This document shows, piece after piece, positions 1 through 6,797 of a stretch of DNA of 19,023 nt; the stretch's first letter is position 1; the number at the start of each line of letters is the position of its first letter. Source of the DNA: RPQK01 sp041946865 (GTDB taxonomy: Bacteria > Acidobacteriota > UBA6911 > RPQK01). Made by a program: the position numbers and the translations under genes. The notes beneath the pieces were generated by a model. It was not told where the DNA came from, made no database searches, and worked only from the letters and a program-made list of their open reading frames with translations. The stretch is from assembly GCA_041946865.1 (NCBI GenBank), contig JBHGBF010000085.1, forward strand, positions 1 through 19,023, given 5' to 3'.

Positions 1-52
1 CTAACGCCTTCGGCGTAAAAAACGTTCACACATCTGTTTATTCTCGCCAAAG

Positions 53-105
53 TCCAGAGCCGGACTCTGGAGAGTCCGGCCACGATAAAAGCCGCTCGAA
101 TTTCG
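53..105. repeat. Palindromic repeat, copy A (partial right half)
   Basis: Positions 59-80 form a perfect 10-bp inverted repeat, GCCGGACTCT then GG then AGAGTCCGGC. The downstream stretch CCACGATAAAAGCC and the later GCTCGAATTT match the right half of copy B at 5500-5550. Relative to copy B, copy A lacks about 9 nt (TGCCCGCAC) after AAAAGCC and the whole left half. It lies upstream of the promoter of the Nramp-like gene. It looks like a REP or MITE-type non-coding element. The similarity is read directly; its class is inferred. Confidence 0.75.
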
Positions 106-203
106 ATGATGGGCAGGCGCCCCGGTCCCCGATCGCGACCCCACAGGGCCGCTGCGCCTGCAAAAGGCTGAGTGGTAGCGCGGGACTATCCCACTCGCTC
201 ACG

Positions 204-233
204 TTGATTGACCGCCGGGGCGCGGCCTATAAT
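204..233 (+). promoter_or_regulatory. Sigma70-type promoter for the Nramp-like gene
   Basis: A perfect TATAAT at 228-233 is preceded by TTGATT at 204-209 with an 18-nt spacer. The -10 box lies 38 nt upstream of the ATG at 272, so transcription would begin near 240 and give a leader of about 30 nt. An AAAGG Shine-Dalgarno-like run (262-266) precedes the start codon. This is the only near-consensus promoter I found in the window. Confidence 0.6.
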
Positions 234-271
234 CCTGACCTTCGGCTCACGAGACAAGAAGAAAGGGTGAC

Positions 272-1693
272 ATGGAGACTGTAAGCGATCGGGGAACCAA
301 GGGCAGCTCAGTCGTATCGATCCCGCCGCGGGGACTGGCTATCGTGACGCTAGTCGGACCGGCCTTCGTCTGGTGCGCCGAATACATCGGCTCAGGCGAG
401 GTGATTTTATCGACACGCAATGGGGCGGTGTTCGGGACTTCGGTCGCCTGGGCCATCGTCATCGGGATCTTTCTGAAATACTGGATCGGCATGAGCGGGG
501 CGAGGTACACGGTTTGTACCGGCGAAGGGATGATCGACATGTTCGACCGGATCCCCGGTCCCTCGCATTGGGTCGTCTGGATCGTCCTGGTTGCTCAGTT
601 CATGGGGGCCGTCATTTCGATAGGGTCGCTCGCCTCAGCCGCGGGCGTATTCGTCAACGCACTGATTCCGATAAGTCCCTATTTCGGCGGCTGGGCCGTC
701 ACGATTTTCGCGCTTTTTGTCGTCTGGTCGGGGCTTTTCGAGCACCTGAAGCTGGTGATGACAATCTGCGTCGCTCTGATCGTGCTGGGCGTTATTTATG
801 TTGCGATTACGGTTTTCCCGGGCTTGACAGCGCTCGTACGCGGGTTTCTCCCGCAGATGCCCACGGTTCCGGCCTGGGCTCTTGAAACGGGACATTTCAC
901 GGCCAACCCCTGGCGCGAGGTTCTGCCGCTGCTTGGGTGGGCGGCCGGCGGTTTTGCCAGCCAGGTCTGGTACACCTACTGGGTGTTGGGGGCTGGATAC
1001 GGAGCGGCCGCAGGCCGAAGTCAGGGCCAGCCTGCGGACGTCGAGGCCCTGGCGGCGCTCGATCGCGGCGCCGCCGAGAGAATCAAGGGCTGGTGCCGGG
1101 TGGTGTACACGGATGCGACCATTGCCCTGATCATCGGGACGCTGGTCACGTTGAGCTTTCTGCTGGCCGGCGCCGGGGTCCTCGGTCCTCGCAAGCTGGC
1201 GCCCGAGGGAGAGCAGGTGGCATTGACCCTTTCAACCATCTTTTCCTCGCGCTGGGGAGAGATTGGCGGCGTGCTCTTCCTCATATCGGGGGCGGCGGCC
1301 CTGATCAGCACACAGATCGGCCAGCTGGCAGGCTGGCCGAGATTGCTGGCGGACGCCTGCCGGATCTGTGTGCCGGGCTTCAAAAGGATACCGTGGAAGA
1401 CTCAGTTCCGGCTTTTTCTGCTCTTTTTCTTTTTGTCCAATATGATCATCGTCTTCACCTTCGGCCTGAAACCGGTCGTTCTGGTGAAGCTGGCGGCGGT
1501 GTTAGACGGCCTGCTCCTGACGCCGCTCCAGGCTATATGGGTGATGATCGGACTGTATTTCATTATGCCGCGCTTGCTTTCGGACGCGGCGCGTCCCGTC
1601 CTGCGCCCTCACTGGGTTTTCGCCGCGGGTTTGCTGCTGGCCTTCCTGGTTTTTGGATATTTCTGCGTGTTCCAGATTCCCTATGCCCTTTGA
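272..1693 (+). CDS. Nramp-family (COG1914-like) transporter with non-canonical metal site
   Basis: Predicted inner-membrane protein of 473 residues with about 11 hydrophobic segments, as expected for the Nramp/LeuT fold. The first membrane segment (about 24-50) has the family layout GPAFVWCAEYIGSGEV. The position where classical Mn/Fe Nramp proteins carry Asp-Pro-Gly-Asn reads Gly40-Ser-Gly-Glu43. The sixth segment (about 218-243, AAGGFASQVWYTYWVLG) lacks the usual Met-Pro-His. The fold assignment is good, but transport of Mn2+ or Fe2+ cannot be assumed. A hydrophilic loop at about 245-275 follows that segment. The ATG at 272 is preceded by AAAGG at a suitable distance and by a consensus promoter. 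The gene stands apart from the polysaccharide genes, with 164 bp to the next gene in which I see no terminator or further gene. Confidence 0.85.
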   Translation: METVSDRGTKGSSVVSIPPRGLAIVTLVGPAFVWCAEYIGSGEVILSTRNGAVFGTSVAWAIVIGIFLKYWIGMSGARYTVCTGEGMIDMFDRIPGPSHWVVWIVLVAQFMGAVISIGSLASAAGVFVNALIPISPYFGGWAVTIFALFVVWSGLFEHLKLVMTICVALIVLGVIYVAITVFPGLTALVRGFLPQMPTVPAWALETGHFTANPWREVLPLLGWAAGGFASQVWYTYWVLGAGYGAAAGRSQGQPADVEALAALDRGAAERIKGWCRVVYTDATIALIIGTLVTLSFLLAGAGVLGPRKLAPEGEQVALTLSTIFSSRWGEIGGVLFLISGAAALISTQIGQLAGWPRLLADACRICVPGFKRIPWKTQFRLFLLFFFLSNMIIVFTFGLKPVVLVKLAAVLDGLLLTPLQAIWVMIGLYFIMPRLLSDAARPVLRPHWVFAAGLLLAFLVFGYFCVFQIPYAL

Positions 1694-1857
1694 AGTCACG
1701 GGTTAGAAGGTGTTAAGAAAGAGGGGAGGCGGTACTTGAGTGAGGCGTTGGCTGGGCTGCATCGAAACGCGCCGGACCCGGAAACAACCTCGGTCTGGGA
1801 TTCGAGAGCTCCAAAGCGCGCCGCTCCAACCGCCGCCATCTGGTTTGTTGATTGCCT

Positions 1858-2664
1858 ATGTCAGTCAAAGTGATTGTGTTTGATCTCGACGGGACGCTCT
1901 TTGATACCCGGGCGGATATTGTCAATGCGGTCAATCGAGCCCGGGCTTCCTTTGGCCTGGATCCGCTGGATTTCGACCGAGTCGTCGCCATGGTTGGGAA
2001 CGGCGTAGCGGTCCTGGCCGAAAGGGTTTTCCGCGATTCCGCCATCGTGCCGGAGGTCGCTTACTCACGGATCATGCAATTCTACGCGCCGGACGGTTCA
2101 AGCACTGCCCCGCTCTACCCGGGAGTTTCCGAGACTCTTGCTCAATTGTCCGCGCACCTCACCATCGTCTCGAACAAGCCGACTGAGCTTGTCCATGCCC
2201 TGCTTCAACAACATGGACTCGACACGCGGTTTGCGTACGTGGCCGGCGGGGATACCTTCCCCAGACTGAAGCCCGACCCCACGGCGTTGCGGTTCATCAT
2301 GGAGCGCTTTCAGGCCTCCGTGAAGGAGGTGCTGGTGGTCGGAGACCACACTCCCGACATTGAAATGGCTCGTGCCGCGGGCGCTTACAGCGTCTACTGC
2401 AACTACGGCTTTTTCGGCAAGGACCGTGTCGGGGCAGACTTCTCCATTAATTCATTTCCTGAGCTCTTGGATGTGGTCAGGAGGATTGACGAAGGAGAGG
2501 TTCCGGCAGGAAGGCAGAAGGTCGAGGGTCAGGCTAGGGAACCGAGAAAGGAGGGCTTCCACCGGCATCATCGCGGGCGCGGTGAGAAGCGGCGCTGGGG
2601 CCATGATCAGCCCCCGCGGCACGGCCGCCGCGGTCCAGAAGGCAAAGATAGGCGTCCACACTGA
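1858..2664 (+). CDS. HAD-superfamily hydrolase, phosphoglycolate phosphatase-like
   Basis: Probable cytoplasmic phosphatase of the Gph/PGP-like group. Motif I is FDLDGTLFDT near the N-terminus (residues 8-17 from this ATG), with nucleophile and acid-base aspartates. Motif II is the Ser-Asn of IVSNKP (about 103-108). Motif III is the Lys of RLKPDP (about 136-141). Motif IV is GDHTPD (about 162-167). The helical cap lies between motifs I and II. A TTG six bases upstream (1852) follows a stop codon directly, so the ATG at 1858 is the better start; no clear ribosome site precedes either. The HAD fold ends near residue 210. About 55 more residues are rich in Arg, His and Gly and are read antisense to the 3' end of the glycosyltransferase gene at 2534-3832, so they are probably not selected as protein. 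The substrate cannot be told. Confidence 0.85.
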   Translation: MSVKVIVFDLDGTLFDTRADIVNAVNRARASFGLDPLDFDRVVAMVGNGVAVLAERVFRDSAIVPEVAYSRIMQFYAPDGSSTAPLYPGVSETLAQLSAHLTIVSNKPTELVHALLQQHGLDTRFAYVAGGDTFPRLKPDPTALRFIMERFQASVKEVLVVGDHTPDIEMARAAGAYSVYCNYGFFGKDRVGADFSINSFPELLDVVRRIDEGEVPAGRQKVEGQAREPRKEGFHRHHRGRGEKRRWGHDQPPRHGRRGPEGKDRRPH

Positions 2665-3832
2665 TTTCCGCCTGGCGCTCCCAGGTGTACTCTTCCTCAA
2701 CTAACCGGCGGGCGTTTGATCCCATTTCCGGCAAGCGATCCCGCTCCGACCATGCCCGGAGAAGGCCCTCACTCAACGCCTGGCTGTCCGCCGGAGGCAC
2801 CAGGTATCCGGCTTGCCCGTCAGGCACGAGCTCTGGGAGCCCGCCAACGGAGGTAGCCAGCACCGGCTTGCCGAAGGTGTAGGCCAGGAAGAGCACTCCG
2901 CTCTGATCGATTCGGACATAGGGTAAGACGACAAGGTCGGCCGCGGTGAAGAGTCGTTCTACCTGGCGGGTCTCCACAAACCGGTTTTCAAATCGAACGA
3001 TGTCGTCCAAGCCGAGGTCGCGGATCTGCTCCTCATACCGGAGACCAAGAGCCGGATCGAAAGACCGCCCGGCGATTATTAGCCGGAGGGACGGGATCCG
3101 GTCCCGAACCTGGGCCACCGCGGGCAACAGGTAATCCAGGCCCTTGTATTCGCGAATCGTTCCGAACGACAGGAGCAGGAATTCTTCCTCATAATTCAGC
3201 TGCGCGCGGGCCCCGGATTTCGGCATTTCCGCTGAGTAGTAGCGGTCGTAGCCTCCATGGGGTATGACCTTGACCCTGTGCGGCTTCGCCTTCCATTTTT
3301 CGACGAGCAGATCGCGCGCATTCGAGTTGTGCACAAACAGGATGTCGGAGCGGCGGGCGGTCTGGGTCAGGATGAAGGTATCGAGCGCAGATGCCTCGAG
3401 CGAACGGGTGTCGTGCACCGTGAAAGCGATATTCCGGCCAAGCAGTCGGAGAAGGACGAACAGAATCCAATCGACTCGAATCATGCGATAGGACTGATAG
3501 TGGATGATGTCGGGGCGGGTGCGCAGCACGAGACGGAGAACCCGTGCCAGAGCGACGGCCTCCAGGAAAAGCATCCGAGCAGGCGAGCGGGCTTGGCGAT
3601 GCCCCGGGAAGACCGGATGCACGGTGCAGTCCGGCTCGTTTTCGGGGCAGGCCGACCCTTGCCGCCCGACGAAGTCCACTTTGACTCCCCGAGCCAGAAG
3701 CGCCCGAATCGTGGACTCTGCGTAGGGATTGGATTCCCATCCGTAGAGGACCATCACCCGCAGGCGACGTGCGAAGTTTTTCGTTGTCCCCGGGTTTCCG
3801 GCTGTGTTATACGACGAGGTGACTCCTATCAC
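2534..3832 (-). CDS. Family-4-type (GT-B) glycosyltransferase
   Basis: Cytoplasmic retaining glycosyltransferase, probably adding a sugar to a lipid-linked polysaccharide precursor. Numbered from the GTG at 3832, the N-terminal Rossmann domain starts at LRVMVLYGWESNPYAES (24-40). The linker strand LSFGTIREYKGLDYLL (221-236) and the donor-binding segment DQSGVLFLAYTFGKPV (309-324) with VGGLPELVPDGQAGYLVPP (329-347) are typical of the Glycos_transf_1 domain. The first Glu of the usual E-x7-E motif appears replaced, as in the QSGV subgroup. The start is uncertain: GTG 3832 has no ribosome site, and the domain itself would fit ATG 3754 or GTG 3757. The domain ends near EYTWERQAEISVDAY (381-395). 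The last ~37 residues are low-complexity and overlap the HAD gene convergently. It stands apart from the main operon, beyond the beta-helix gene. Confidence 0.88.
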   Translation of the reverse strand: MIGVTSSYNTAGNPGTTKNFARRLRVMVLYGWESNPYAESTIRALLARGVKVDFVGRQGSACPENEPDCTVHPVFPGHRQARSPARMLFLEAVALARVLRLVLRTRPDIIHYQSYRMIRVDWILFVLLRLLGRNIAFTVHDTRSLEASALDTFILTQTARRSDILFVHNSNARDLLVEKWKAKPHRVKVIPHGGYDRYYSAEMPKSGARAQLNYEEEFLLLSFGTIREYKGLDYLLPAVAQVRDRIPSLRLIIAGRSFDPALGLRYEEQIRDLGLDDIVRFENRFVETRQVERLFTAADLVVLPYVRIDQSGVLFLAYTFGKPVLATSVGGLPELVPDGQAGYLVPPADSQALSEGLLRAWSERDRLPEMGSNARRLVEEEYTWERQAEISVDAYLCLLDRGGRAAGADHGPSAASHRARDDAGGSPPFSVP

Positions 3833-3950
3833 AGGAGTAGATGGCCTGCCCGGCTAACATCGGGCTGGCTGGGAGAGAAGTGAGAAGTTTTAAGTTTTTG
3901 TCTGCATTAATCCCGGTTTCGGCGCGGTACCCGTCGCAACTACCCTCCAG

Positions 3951-3956
3951 AGGAGA
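3951..3956 (+). promoter_or_regulatory. Ribosome binding site of the beta-helix gene
   Basis: AGGAGA lies 6 nt before the ATG at 3963 and fixes that start, which also opens directly into a signal peptide. I see no convincing -35/-10 pair in the rest of the 130-bp divergent gap (3833-3962). Confidence 0.7.
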
Positions 3957-3962
3957 AACACT

Positions 3963-5273
3963 ATGAAGTTTACGTTCCTTCTCTTGTCATGTTTGGCCTC
4001 GGTTTTTTCGTTTTCTTTCGAATCCGCCTCAGCGGCCATCTACTACGTCTCACCCTCCGGGAGCGGCACTCAATGCACGCTCTCATCCCCCTGCTCGTTG
4101 AGCACCGGGATAGGGCGCCCGAGCCCCGGCGATGAAGTGGCTTTGCTCGACGGTGTCTACCAAGAGACTCTTTATATCCGTAAGGGAGGAACCGGGTCCG
4201 CTCCGGTGGTGGTGCGGGCCGTGAACAGCCGCAAAGCGGTCATCCAGCTTTCCAGCGGTCCGCTCGGCCGCGTCTGGGCCAGTTACGTCACGGTCCGCGG
4301 CATCGTATTCGACGGGCAACAGTCTGGAGGGAACAAAGGAGCGTTGCGCGTGGGAGCAGGCGGCGAAGTGACGCTCCCGGAAGCGGTCCACCACGTGGTC
4401 CTCGAGGACATCTGTGTCCGCAACACGCGGGCAGCCGGCATCAGCATTACATCCGGCGAGCATGACATCATCGTCCGTGATTCCCTGATTCAATCCACCG
4501 GCCACTACGAGTTCTGGGGAGAGGCCTTTTACCTGGGAAGCAAGTACTATTCCGACCAGACCGTGTATAACCTCGAGATCTACCGGAACGAGGCGGTCGG
4601 CTTCACCGAAAACGCGTTGGAAGCGAAAAAGTTCTCGCACCATTTCTCTGTCCATGACAATATCTTCCGAAACCAGGTGCTTTTTACCGACTACGGCGGG
4701 GACCTGGCCGAGGGCAACGACGGGACCGTCACACTCGACGGGCATTCGCATATCGTCTACAACAATATCCTATATTCAAACAAATGCGGCATGGCGGTCT
4801 TCGTAGTTGAGCCCGAAGCCAATACGCGGATCTTCAACAACGTCGTCTACAACGGCGTCGCACCCGGAACTTATGCGGTGCGGATGAAAGACTGGTCGAA
4901 GACCTTCCCGTCTGGGCAGTATCCGCCCAGCCAGGTCTACAACAATACTTTCTACAACCTGGTCAGCCACAATGTCGGCTCGCTCAACTCGTCGATTCTG
5001 ATCGTGAAGAACAATCTGGGAATCAACCTGGCGGGCAATCTGGGCGCCGCGCAAACCCACTCGTCCCTTTTCATCAACGCGTCAACCGGTGATTTTCGCC
5101 TGGTGGCCGGCTCCCCAGCGATTGATCAGGCCAGTTCGGCGCCCTACTCCACAACCGATTTCGACGGCAGGACTGCTACAGGCGCCTGCCGTGACTTTGG
5201 CGCTTACGAATACTTCAGTCAGGGTCCGCCGTTGGCGCCGAAAGGGCTCAGGGTGGTCGACGTGACGGACTGA
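3963..5273 (+). CDS. Secreted right-handed parallel beta-helix protein
   Basis: Exported protein of 436 residues. Residues 1-25 are a signal peptide (Lys2, long hydrophobic stretch, SASAA before the mature IYYVSPSGSG). Mature residues 26-100 match the opening of many beta-helix proteins: YYVSPSGSG, a Cys-Ser-Pro-Cys segment, GDEVALLDGVY, then short strand repeats. Asn-rich rungs such as VYNNTFYN and RIFNNVVYNG continue to about residue 370. The end carries DFRLVAGSPAIDQ and DFDGRTATGACRDFGAYEY, a closing motif shared by many such proteins, followed by a short Pro-containing tail. The fold is shared by polysaccharide lyases, C5-epimerases and acetylesterases; I cannot identify catalytic residues. 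A role in trimming or editing the polymer made by the neighbouring genes is inferred. It is the only plus-strand gene lying between the minus-strand glycosyltransferase genes. Confidence 0.88.
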   Translation: MKFTFLLLSCLASVFSFSFESASAAIYYVSPSGSGTQCTLSSPCSLSTGIGRPSPGDEVALLDGVYQETLYIRKGGTGSAPVVVRAVNSRKAVIQLSSGPLGRVWASYVTVRGIVFDGQQSGGNKGALRVGAGGEVTLPEAVHHVVLEDICVRNTRAAGISITSGEHDIIVRDSLIQSTGHYEFWGEAFYLGSKYYSDQTVYNLEIYRNEAVGFTENALEAKKFSHHFSVHDNIFRNQVLFTDYGGDLAEGNDGTVTLDGHSHIVYNNILYSNKCGMAVFVVEPEANTRIFNNVVYNGVAPGTYAVRMKDWSKTFPSGQYPPSQVYNNTFYNLVSHNVGSLNSSILIVKNNLGINLAGNLGAAQTHSSLFINASTGDFRLVAGSPAIDQASSAPYSTTDFDGRTATGACRDFGAYEYFSQGPPLAPKGLRVVDVTD

Positions 5274-5297
5274 GCTGACGTACCGATCGTTGCGAGT

Positions 5298-5382
5298 GCA
5301 GCACTTCTGAATACTCGTGCCTCTGAAGTGCCAGTGGTTACGAGCACTCTTTCGGAGTGCGGCAGCCATGCTGCCGCCGCAC
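5298..5382. repeat. Cluster of small hairpins after the beta-helix gene
   Basis: Three short inverted repeats follow one another. GCACTTC (5301-5307) pairs with GAAGTGC (5325-5331). GCACTC (5344-5349) pairs with GAGTGC (5355-5360). GTGCGGCAG (5357-5365) pairs with CTGCCGC-cg-CAC (5371-5382). None is followed by a T-run, so they are not classical terminators. They run straight into repeat copy B. Together with copy B they fill most of the 354-bp gap 5274-5627, in which I see no gene. Confidence 0.6.
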
Positions 5383-5546
5383 TGTTCCGGAAAATACGCT
5401 CGAGCGTGCGGGCAGGCTTTTATCGTGGCCGGACTCTCCAGCTCCAGAGTCCGGCAGCACCCGGCCGCTTTTGGCCGGGCTCTTGCGAGCCCGGCAACCG
5501 GACTCTGGAGAGTCCGGCCACGATAAAAGCCTGCCCGCACGCTCGA
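5382..5546. repeat. Palindromic repeat, copy B (full-length element)
   Basis: The arms at 5400-5440 and 5506-5546 are perfect 41-nt reverse complements. The 65-nt interior contains two further hairpins: CCGGCC/GGCCGG (5461-5478) and a 9-bp stem GCCGGGCTC-ttgc-GAGCCCGGC (5474-5495). The left part from CTGTTCCGG (5382) to GGCAACCGG (5501) matches copy C at 18921-19023. The right part from 5500 matches copy A. There is no open reading frame of substance inside. It resembles a REPIN or small MITE mobilised in trans, but no target-site duplication is evident. Confidence 0.85.
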
Positions 5547-5627
5547 ATTTTCGGGATCGCGGGTGCCGGAGACGTGCCGAGTCACCGTCATTGTTGAATT
5601 AGCGCGTGATTCCAAAAGAGCCGCACC

Positions 5628-6737
5628 CTATTGATAAGTGAGGATCCGCTTGTAGGCCTGCTCGACTCGCTCGAGATGCGCTTCGACCGAGAAATGGTTG
5701 ATGGCGCGCTGTTGACCGTTCCGGCCCAGCCGGCGGGCGGCCGTCGGATCAGCGACCAAGGAGCGTATGGCCTCGGCTATGCGCCGGGGGTCGCGAGGCG
5801 GAACCAGAAGACCGCTTTGACCGTCCTCGATAACCTCGGGCACGCCTCCGGACGTGGTGCCTATGACCGGCTTGCCCATGCACATGCCTTCGAGCACAGC
5901 CCGTGCAAAGGGCTCGTCCTCGGCCGGCATCAGAACGATGTCCAAGGCGGCGATGATCTCCGGGATGTCGGTGCGATAACCCGTGAAGGTGACGCGGTCC
6001 TCGACTCCCAGCGCGCGGACCTTCGAGCGCAGCTCTCTCTCCACGGCGGCGCCGTTTTCGGTCCACGCTTCTCCGACGATGAACAGGTGCGAGTTCAGAG
6101 CCTCATCCAAGAGACTCAGAGCCTCTACCGCGTCAACCACGCGCTTGCGCTCTTCGATGCGTCCGAACACCCCCAGGCGCAGTCCGCCTTTCGGCAGCAC
6201 GTCACAAGCGGGCTTGACCCCGGCGTGAAACGCTTTCAGGTCCGCGCAGTTGTGGATCACGTCAATGCGGGCGGGGTGGACTCCGACTGCGAGCAGCGCC
6301 TGTCGGACAGCCGCGGAGATGGCGATGAACCGAGCTGACCGCGGACTGTGTTTCATCAGCCATGCGGACCAGCGTGTGTAGCGGGCGTCACGAATGTGGC
6401 AAACGACGCCAATTCCGAGCAGGCGGGCCAGCGGAATCCCCCAGTGCGCCGCGCGATAGGAGTTGCAGTGGATAATGTCCGGGCGCCAGGAGCGGGTCAG
6501 CCTGCCCAGCTTTACGAGAGAGTGAAGATACCTGCGAATCCCGGTTCTTTGCGCGTAGTAGTAAAGGTCGGATTCGATCACCGGGATTCGCTTTTCTTTC
6601 AGATAAGCGGAGTATGGGCCAGGCGGACAGACCACTGCCTTCTCGAACCTGGTCGCGTCCAGGTTCTCGGTAAGCAGAGCGAGGCTCTTCTCAGCACCCG
6701 CAATCCGGGCGGAATCGTTCAGGAAGAGGATGCGCAA
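5628..6737 (-). CDS. Family-4 (GT-B) glycosyltransferase
   Basis: Cytoplasmic or membrane-associated glycosyltransferase of 369 residues, probably extending the lipid-linked repeat unit. The N-terminal acceptor domain opens with MRILFLNDSARIAGAEKSLA (1-20), a typical first strand plus glycine-rich turn. The donor domain has LGVFGRIEERKRV (188-200) and the E-x7-E motif EPFARAVLE (275-283), followed by GKPVIGTTSGGVPEVI and GQSGLLVPP (306-314). The length is normal and the C-terminus is intact. The start is a TTG at 6737 with no obvious ribosome site. I keep it because the predicted first residues align exactly with how the family begins. It is the last gene of the minus-strand operon, 60 bp after the flippase gene; the hairpin-rich repeat gap lies downstream. 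Confidence 0.9.
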   Translation of the reverse strand: MRILFLNDSARIAGAEKSLALLTENLDATRFEKAVVCPPGPYSAYLKEKRIPVIESDLYYYAQRTGIRRYLHSLVKLGRLTRSWRPDIIHCNSYRAAHWGIPLARLLGIGVVCHIRDARYTRWSAWLMKHSPRSARFIAISAAVRQALLAVGVHPARIDVIHNCADLKAFHAGVKPACDVLPKGGLRLGVFGRIEERKRVVDAVEALSLLDEALNSHLFIVGEAWTENGAAVERELRSKVRALGVEDRVTFTGYRTDIPEIIAALDIVLMPAEDEPFARAVLEGMCMGKPVIGTTSGGVPEVIEDGQSGLLVPPRDPRRIAEAIRSLVADPTAARRLGRNGQQRAINHFSVEAHLERVEQAYKRILTYQ

Positions 6738-6797
6738 GGGTTACGGACCGAGACCGAAGGCGGGAGTCCCGGGGCTTGAAAGGGCCGCCGGCGCCAG

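Noticed and set aside
3..20. ACGCC-ttc-GGCGT hairpin followed by A residues as a terminator
   Set aside because: The stem is only 5 bp. On the plus strand it is followed by A residues; on the minus strand the T-run precedes the stem, so it does not fit an intrinsic terminator in either direction. It may belong to something left of the window.
937..1716. 259-codon plus-strand frame inside the Nramp-like gene
   Set aside because: It is the alternate frame of a well-supported membrane protein and is Arg/Gly-rich without membrane segments.
5298..5546. Possible CRISPR array in the repeat-rich gap
   Set aside because: The repeats are inverted and nested, not regularly spaced direct repeats, and there are no spacers or cas genes.
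5082..5615. 177-codon minus-strand frame spanning the repeat gap
   Set aside because: It reads through palindromic repeat copy B and antisense to the beta-helix gene. Its internal peptide repeats only reflect the DNA repeat.
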